Positions 19,157-23,407 of a DNA stretch of 23,407 bases are shown piece after piece. Source of the DNA: JACOXT01 sp964372855 (GTDB taxonomy: Bacteria > Patescibacteriota > Microgenomatia > Levybacterales > UBA12049); assembly GCA_964372855.1 (NCBI GenBank), contig CAYJRY010000014.1, positions 1 through 23,407 on the forward strand. The letters run 5' to 3'. A program made the translations under genes and the position numbers. The notes beneath the pieces are model-generated. The model saw only the letters and a list, made by a program, of their open reading frames with translations, made no database searches and was not told the DNA's origin. Numbering within the stretch: position 1 is the first letter of the stretch; each line of letters opens with the position of its first letter.

Positions 19157-20749
19157 CTAACTGTCAAGTGTTACTTCGCCCCTCTTGGGAGGAGTTCCTG
19201 AGATTGGTAAGCTAAACCAAAAAGTTGTGCCCTTGCCTTCTGTACTTTCAAACCAAATTCTTCCTTTTGATGATTCAAGAATTACTTTTATTAGATAAAG
19301 TCCGAGCCCTGTGCCATCAGTTACGATTTTTACGATATTTGATGCTCTGTAAAATTTCTGAAATACTTTATCCTGTTCATTTTTGGGAATTCCGTAACCG
19401 TTGTCGCTAATTTGAGATATAATTTGGTCCCCTTTTTTTGATAAAAATACAGATATCTCGCCCGATGGAGGAGTGTACTTAATAGCATTTGTAAGAAGGT
19501 TCATGTAAACTTGTCTAATTAGCTTTGGATCAATATTTATAAGTGGAAGTTGTTCATGAACGCTAATTATTGGAGTAATATCTTTTTGCTTGAATTTAAT
19601 TTGAAGCTCATCAATTACTCCTTTTACTAAAGCACTTAAATCGGTTGGTTTGGGATCTATAATAATCCTTCCAGATTCTATTCTTGAGATATTAAGAAGT
19701 GATGATACAAGAGCAATCATTCTTTCGTTGGACTGATGCACGCTAATTAAGAGATCTTTTTGATCTTTTGTAAGGGGACCTGCATCTCCATCCAAAAGCA
19801 TTTCAGAAAACCATTTTATTGCAGAAAGAGGAGTTCTAAGCTGATGAGAAGCCAATGATATAAATTCAGTTTTCATTCTGTCAACATCTTTTTCTTTTGT
19901 CGCGTCCCTTACAATTGTTATTGTCCCACTGACTTTGCCATTCGTGAAAATTGGAGTGACAGTAAGGGCTGCGGGGAATTTTGACCTGTCTTTTCTTTGA
20001 AAATAAAGAGTGTGCATTGCAGAGGTAGCTGCTTTTCTGCCAGACGCAAGGGATACATATATTGGATAGTCATTTCTTGGAACTAACTTTTCATTTTCAT
20101 AAGTTGCGGGAACTACAGAGTCGAGGGTTTTATATAGAACTTCCACGGAGGAAAATCCAAACATTTTTTGAGCAGGTGGATTAATCATTGTCACTATTCC
20201 TTTCTCATCTGTAACTATCATCCCGTCTCCGATACTTGATAAGATTGCTTCGTCTTTTGTTTTTTCATCTTTTAGTTTAATAGTGCTTGCGTTAAGATCT
20301 TCCAATACATTTAATAACGCTTTTTCAATGTCCTTATCAGTTATTTGAGACTGAAGAATTTTCAACCCCATATCTTTTGATTTCCTTTCAAATTCTTTTT
20401 GCTCCTCGAAACCTAATCTTTGAGAAAGTGTCTGAACTTGTTTTTTAAGTTCTATCATCTTAAGTTCACGGTCAATCATGACCTTGTTGAATCTCTCTAG
20501 ATCTTTGATGTTTTTCTCAAGACTAAATGTGCCTTGCTGAGCAGGGGCAGAGGGATGCTCAAATGAGTTTTTTATAAAAATGGTTATTATAATAGAATTA
20601 AGTAAAACTATAAATACAAGTAAAATTGCAGATATATTTGGATCAAGATGATTTTGGGAATTTGCTTGGAAGATTGAAATTATAAATATAATTACACCAC
20701 TTATCAGTCCTCCCAAGATAATACTTATTATGAGGCGGGCAGATCTCAT
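19157..20749 (-). CDS. membrane histidine kinase with PAS domain
   Basis: 530 residues. Two N-terminal membrane helices (about 6-28 and 38-60) with only a short loop, so no real extracytoplasmic sensor. Then a probable coiled coil (about 75-130), a PAS domain (about 165-285, SSIGDGMIVTDEKGIVTMINPPAQKMFG), HisKA with phospho-acceptor H302 in SLASHQLRTPLSAIKWFSEML, and HATPase with N-box NLLTNAIKY (417-425), G1 DNGYGIP (449-455), and G2 DGTGLGLYL (478-486). It probably senses an internal or membrane signal through PAS and feeds the three receivers that follow. The last 12 or so residues (GTPPKRGEVTLDS) lie beyond the normal end and are coded by a GC-rich palindrome. The promoter is divergent from glyA. 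Confidence 0.93.
   Translation of the reverse strand: MRSARLIISIILGGLISGVIIFIISIFQANSQNHLDPNISAILLVFIVLLNSIIITIFIKNSFEHPSAPAQQGTFSLEKNIKDLERFNKVMIDRELKMIELKKQVQTLSQRLGFEEQKEFERKSKDMGLKILQSQITDKDIEKALLNVLEDLNASTIKLKDEKTKDEAILSSIGDGMIVTDEKGIVTMINPPAQKMFGFSSVEVLYKTLDSVVPATYENEKLVPRNDYPIYVSLASGRKAATSAMHTLYFQRKDRSKFPAALTVTPIFTNGKVSGTITIVRDATKEKDVDRMKTEFISLASHQLRTPLSAIKWFSEMLLDGDAGPLTKDQKDLLISVHQSNERMIALVSSLLNISRIESGRIIIDPKPTDLSALVKGVIDELQIKFKQKDITPIISVHEQLPLINIDPKLIRQVYMNLLTNAIKYTPPSGEISVFLSKKGDQIISQISDNGYGIPKNEQDKVFQKFYRASNIVKIVTDGTGLGLYLIKVILESSKGRIWFESTEGKGTTFWFSLPISGTPPKRGEVTLDS
19181..19192. repeat. GC-rich palindrome at the 3' end of the kinase gene
   Basis: CCTC-TTGG-GAGG with one or two more pairs outside, coding for the extra C-terminal tail of the kinase. 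It is much richer in G+C than its surroundings. It may act as an mRNA 3'-end or processing hairpin between the kinase and receiver genes. Confidence 0.45.
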
Positions 20750-20755
20750 TTATTT

Positions 20756-20785
20756 AGTATGACAAGTCTTTTAATGTTTTGTCAA
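20756..20785 (-). promoter_or_regulatory. promoter of the kinase/receiver/pilus operon
   Basis: Minus strand: TTGACA (20785-20780), 18 bp, CATACT (20761-20756), then 6 nt to the kinase ATG. Perfect -35, four of six in the -10. It has the same leaderless geometry as other genes here. Confidence 0.5.
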
Positions 20786-20791
20786 TTGATA

Positions 20792-20820
20792 TTTACTCTT
20801 AGGTTCTATTCTTGTATACT
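20792..20820 (+). promoter_or_regulatory. promoter of glyA (leaderless GTG start)
   Basis: TTTACT (20792-20797), 17 bp, TATACT (20815-20820), then 7 nt to the GTG start codon. It is back-to-back with the kinase promoter; the two -35 boxes are only six bases apart. Confidence 0.5.
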
Positions 20821-20827
20821 TTGAAAA

Positions 20828-22147
20828 GTGAAAAATTTAAAATCTGTTGATCCGTTGCTTTTCGATCTAATTAAAGAAGAAGAAAAGAGGCAGATTGATG
20901 TTTTGGAGATGATTCCCTCAGAAAACTACACATCAAAGGCTGTAATGGAAGCATTAGGATCGGTTTTGACAAATAAATATTCAGAAGGTTATCCTAAGAG
21001 AAGGTATTATCAAGGAAATAAGATTATTGATGAGGTAGAGACTTTGGCAATTGAAAGGGCGAAAAAATTATTTAAAGTTCCATATGTCAATGTTCAGGCA
21101 CTTTCTGGTTCACCAGCAAATGCTGCGGTTGAGTTTGCTGTACTTGAGGCAGGAGAAAAGTTAATGGGGCTAAAACTTGCATTTGGAGGACATATTACTC
21201 ACGGACTCCCGCATAGTTTCTCGGGACGATTTTTCAAATCAGTTCAGTATGAGCTTTCAAAAGATGGAAATTTGGATTTTGATGCAATCGAGAGATTGGC
21301 AATAAAGGAAAAACCCAAACTTATTATTTGCGGTTTTACAGCCTATCCTCGAATAATAAATTTCAAAAGATTTGCAGAAATTGCCAAAAAAGTCGGAGCA
21401 TATCTTATGGCTGATATCGCTCATATAGCAGGCCTAATTGTCGCGGGTGTTCATCCAAGTCCAGTTTCATATGTACATTTAATTACAACAACTACTCACA
21501 AAACTCTTCGAGGACCAAGAGGTGCTTTAATTATGGTGACAGAAAAAGGACTTAAAAAAGACCCTGATTTACCTAAGAAGATCGATAGCGCGATTATTCC
21601 TGGTCTTCAAGGAGGACCGCATGACAACCAAACTGCAGCAATTGCTGTTTCTCTAAAAGAAGCTGCAGAACCATCATTTAAATCTTATGCCAAACAAATT
21701 GTTAAAAATGCCAAGGCCCTTGCGGAAGAACTAATAAAATATGATTTTAATTTAGTAAGCGGTAGGACAGAAAATCATTTGTTACTGATTGATTTAAGAA
21801 ATAAAAACGTGAATGGGGCAGTCGCGGCTTTAGCATTGGAAGCTGCGGGAATTGTCTTAAATAAAAACGGCGTTCCGTTTGACAGTATGCCTCCATTTTA
21901 TCCATCAGGAATTCGTCTTGGAACGCCTGCGATAACAACACGTGGGATGAAAGAAAAAGAAATGGAAAAAATCGCTTTTTGGATTAATAGCGTTATCGAA
22001 GAAGTTAGAGGTTATAAGCTGCCGGAATTAAAAGAAAAAAGAAGTGAATTTATGAAAAAGTTTAAAGAGGAAGTTTTTAAAAACAAAAATCTTTTGAAGA
22101 TTGCCCAAGAAGTAAAAAGTGTCTGCCACAAATTCCCCGTGCCATAA
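20828..22147 (+). CDS. glyA: serine hydroxymethyltransferase
   Basis: PLP enzyme converting serine and THF to glycine and 5,10-methylene-THF, the carbon donor for ThyA. 439 residues, slightly longer than the E. coli enzyme (417). Seen: IPSENYTSKAV (29-39), NKYSEGYPKRRYYQGN (49-64), ALSGSPANAA (91-100), ADIAHIAGLIVAGVHPSP (195-212), Schiff-base lysine K225 in TTTTHKTLRGPRG, and PGLQGGPHD (about 258-266). The start is GTG; no in-frame ATG lies closer to the conserved N-terminus. The C-terminal 30 or so residues are basic. It is divergent from the kinase operon and about 12 kb from thyA/folA, with which it forms the thymidylate cycle. Confidence 0.95.
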   Translation: MKNLKSVDPLLFDLIKEEEKRQIDVLEMIPSENYTSKAVMEALGSVLTNKYSEGYPKRRYYQGNKIIDEVETLAIERAKKLFKVPYVNVQALSGSPANAAVEFAVLEAGEKLMGLKLAFGGHITHGLPHSFSGRFFKSVQYELSKDGNLDFDAIERLAIKEKPKLIICGFTAYPRIINFKRFAEIAKKVGAYLMADIAHIAGLIVAGVHPSPVSYVHLITTTTHKTLRGPRGALIMVTEKGLKKDPDLPKKIDSAIIPGLQGGPHDNQTAAIAVSLKEAAEPSFKSYAKQIVKNAKALAEELIKYDFNLVSGRTENHLLLIDLRNKNVNGAVAALALEAAGIVLNKNGVPFDSMPPFYPSGIRLGTPAITTRGMKEKEMEKIAFWINSVIEEVRGYKLPELKEKRSEFMKKFKEEVFKNKNLLKIAQEVKSVCHKFPVP

Positions 22148-22163
22148 AGCAGTATATACATCA

Positions 22164-22196
22164 TGATGAATGTTGGTATTTTAGGCTGCGGCTGAA
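22164..22196 (+). pseudogene. possible remnant start of a Rossmann-fold gene
   Basis: Directly after glyA, an ATG-ATG frame reads MMNVGILGCG and then stops at TGA. VGILGCG is how NAD(P)-binding oxidoreductases often begin. No continuation in other frames was recognised. It overlaps the palindrome CATCATGATG. Ten codons are too few to exclude chance. Confidence 0.25.
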
Positions 22197-22249
22197 AGTG
22201 GGGGTTTTTGACCTACTAGACGAAACCATACTCGATTAAGTCCTTCTAT

Positions 22250-22579
22250 TTATTGTTTTATTAAAGTATCATTTAAATGTTTACTGTACATTGGGATCGT
22301 TTCCGAAGTCACATGAGGAAAAACACCTTTTATAAATGTGGGATACTCAGCAATCCATCCTAGTGCTTTACGAGATAAAAATACTTCCACTTCTTTAGAG
22401 TACCATATCTTAAAACCTGCATCAAACATCATTCTTATATATTCTTCAGGCTCTAAAGTTTCCAACGGAGACTTTACAGATTTTTCTCCTGCTAGCTTAT
22501 AGGCACCTGAAGTCCATTTGCCATAACTAAAGCTTTGCTCTCCCAATGCTCTTTGGTGAGGATTAAAAAGTTCCGTCGT
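22250..22579 (-). pseudogene. headless SAM-methyltransferase-like C-terminal remnant
   Basis: An open frame of about 110 codons bounded upstream by TAG and containing no ATG start; TTG at 22546 is the first usable codon. The segment LEPEEYIRMMFDAGFKIWYSKEVEVFLSRKALGWIAEYP resembles the C-terminal part of class I SAM methyltransferases of the trans-aconitate/juvenile-hormone type (P-E-E-Y, A-G-F, F-x-S-R-x-x-L-x-W). Only about 60 bp separate it from the next gene, so the SAM-binding half cannot be there. A decayed gene is the simplest view. A short genuine protein with a TTG start is the alternative. The function of the parent gene is unknown. Confidence 0.4.
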
Positions 22580-22641
22580 CTAGTTGACGAGAATAAGAAT
22601 AATAATTATGTAAAGATTATTCTGTTATCCTAGCTTTAAAC

Positions 22642-23407
22642 TTACACTTGTACAATTACAAAGGATGCAAACATACCTGCTCCAAATCCAGCCCAAACAA
22701 GCTTATCTCCTTCCCGTATTTCACCATTATTTTTTGCTTTCATAACTGCTTTTGAGATAGAAGCAGATGAGAAATTTCCTTCTTTAAAATCTTCATAAAT
22801 ACTTTCTGGGCTAAACCCTCCAGTCGTTGAGCGTTTTATAGCATCAATTACTGGACGACTTCCTTGATGAGGAAAAATTAATTTTATATCCGATGGTCTA
22901 AGATTTGCTGATTTAACAGCATTATCAATAACTGGCCAAATATTATTCATGATTAATTTTAATATCTTTTTTCCTTCCTGTTCGAATTTTCCAGATTCTG
23001 GAAATGGAACAGACCTTTTTATAAAGGGCGGTACCATGAGATTTTCATCAATTGGCATTTTGATATATCCAGCTTCCTTCTCTGAAAAATCATGGTTTTT
23101 GAAAGACAATACTTTTAGGTCTTGTCCATGCACAAAACTTGTTGCAATTGCTCCATCAGAAAACAGTGTCTGAGCCCATGACGGATCTTTTGTAAGTCCA
23201 TTTCTAAGATCATGTAAATGAGGAGAATATATTTCTGAAGTGATCAAAAGAATTCTTTTTCCATTAAATTCTTCTTCATGTTTTTTAAGATGAGAAAGAG
23301 ACCATGTAAATCCAGAACAAGCTGCGTGTACATCTAAATGATCAGCTGAAGAAAAACCTAATTCATTTCGGATTCTGTCAGATAAATTTATTCCTTGCGG
23401 GAAACTG
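22642..23407 (-). CDS. beta-ketoacyl-ACP synthase III family protein, C-terminal part (runs off right edge)
   Basis: The frame is open from its stop at 22642 to the window edge, giving about 255 C-terminal residues; a TTG at 23247 is internal, not the start. Seen: the nucleophile region DVHAACSGFTWSLSHL (catalytic Cys), RILLITSEIYSP, SDGAIATSF (the usual F-G-D-G-A-x-A strand), the catalytic histidine in IFPHQGSRPVIDAI (HQAN in E. coli FabH), the catalytic asparagine in EGNFSSASI (GNTSAAS in FabH), and the closing GDKLVWAGFGAGMFASFVIV. KAS III enzymes condense an acyl-CoA or similar starter with malonyl-ACP. The Cys-His-Asn triad is intact. Whether it starts fatty-acid synthesis or makes another ketoacyl product is open. 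Confidence 0.9.
   Translation of the reverse strand, partial: SFPQGINLSDRIRNELGFSSADHLDVHAACSGFTWSLSHLKKHEEEFNGKRILLITSEIYSPHLHDLRNGLTKDPSWAQTLFSDGAIATSFVHGQDLKVLSFKNHDFSEKEAGYIKMPIDENLMVPPFIKRSVPFPESGKFEQEGKKILKLIMNNIWPVIDNAVKSANLRPSDIKLIFPHQGSRPVIDAIKRSTTGGFSPESIYEDFKEGNFSSASISKAVMKAKNNGEIREGDKLVWAGFGAGMFASFVIVQV

Noticed and set aside
22164..22220. TGA read as glycine (alternative code of some CPR groups), which would extend MMNVGILGCG
   Set aside because: Many genes here end properly at TGA, including the ATGA overlaps between receiver genes, and even with readthrough the frame stops after a few codons.
22577..22592. TCGTC-TAGTT-GACGA hairpin as terminator
   Set aside because: The stem is only 5 bp with no T-run on either strand. 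It may be chance.
1..23407. tRNA, rRNA, CRISPR array, insertion sequence or prophage
   Set aside because: No cloverleaf-like segment, regular repeat-spacer array, transposase or phage structural gene was recognised by reading. A tRNA scan was not possible.

Overview
The window (23.4 kb, AT-rich, gaps between genes mostly under 100 bp, no gene-free stretch over 300 bp) looks like part of the chromosome of a Patescibacteria/CPR-type bacterium, perhaps of the Microgenomates branch. That is inference from low G+C, tight packing, a compact type IV pilus locus without outer-membrane parts, stand-alone receiver domains, and promoters whose -10 box lies 6-8 nt before the start codon. No rRNA, tRNA, CRISPR array or insertion sequence was seen. 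Ten Ns at 5780-5789 mark an assembly gap.

Region 1 (1-1496, minus strand): a PhnW-like class V aminotransferase is translationally coupled (ATGA overlap) to a CDP-alcohol phosphatidyltransferase that runs off the left edge. Together they suggest a phosphonate or other modified-lipid head-group module. The leader before the aminotransferase contains a terminator-like hairpin with a competing upstream pairing.

Region 2 (1675-9260, plus strand): a beta-carbonic-anhydrase-like protein, FolC, dCTP deaminase, thymidylate kinase, a second Dcd/dUTPase-fold protein that has lost the usual catalytic acids, an unknown protein across the assembly gap, a DUF5680-like protein, thymidylate synthase, a four-helix-bundle (S23/Avd-like) protein, dihydrofolate reductase and a single-domain response regulator. 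This is nearly a full dCTP->dUTP->dUMP->dTMP->dTDP route plus folate recycling. Serine hydroxymethyltransferase at 20828 supplies the methylene-THF and closes the cycle.

Region 3 (9347-20749, minus strand, read right to left): histidine kinase, three stand-alone receiver proteins, PilB ATPase, PilC platform, a FimT/GspH-like prepilin, an 877-residue prepilin with a LamG lectin domain and a large beta-rich C-terminal part, a PilW/GspJ-like and a PilX-like prepilin, a PilM-like protein with one C-terminal membrane helix, and a major-pilin-like protein with its own promoter. It reads as one sensory-plus-pilus locus. The giant prepilin is the best candidate for a surface-binding (host or polymer adhesion) component.

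Region 4 (20828-23407): GlyA on the plus strand, divergent from the kinase operon. It is followed by a scarred interval (a ten-codon Rossmann-like gene start and a headless methyltransferase-like remnant) and a KAS III enzyme that runs off the right edge.

Two themes cross the window. First, several genes appear to be leaderless. Second, short AT-rich or GC-rich palindromic repeats sit between genes and reach into coding ends, supplying for example the Tmk tail and the giant prepilin's leader peptide.
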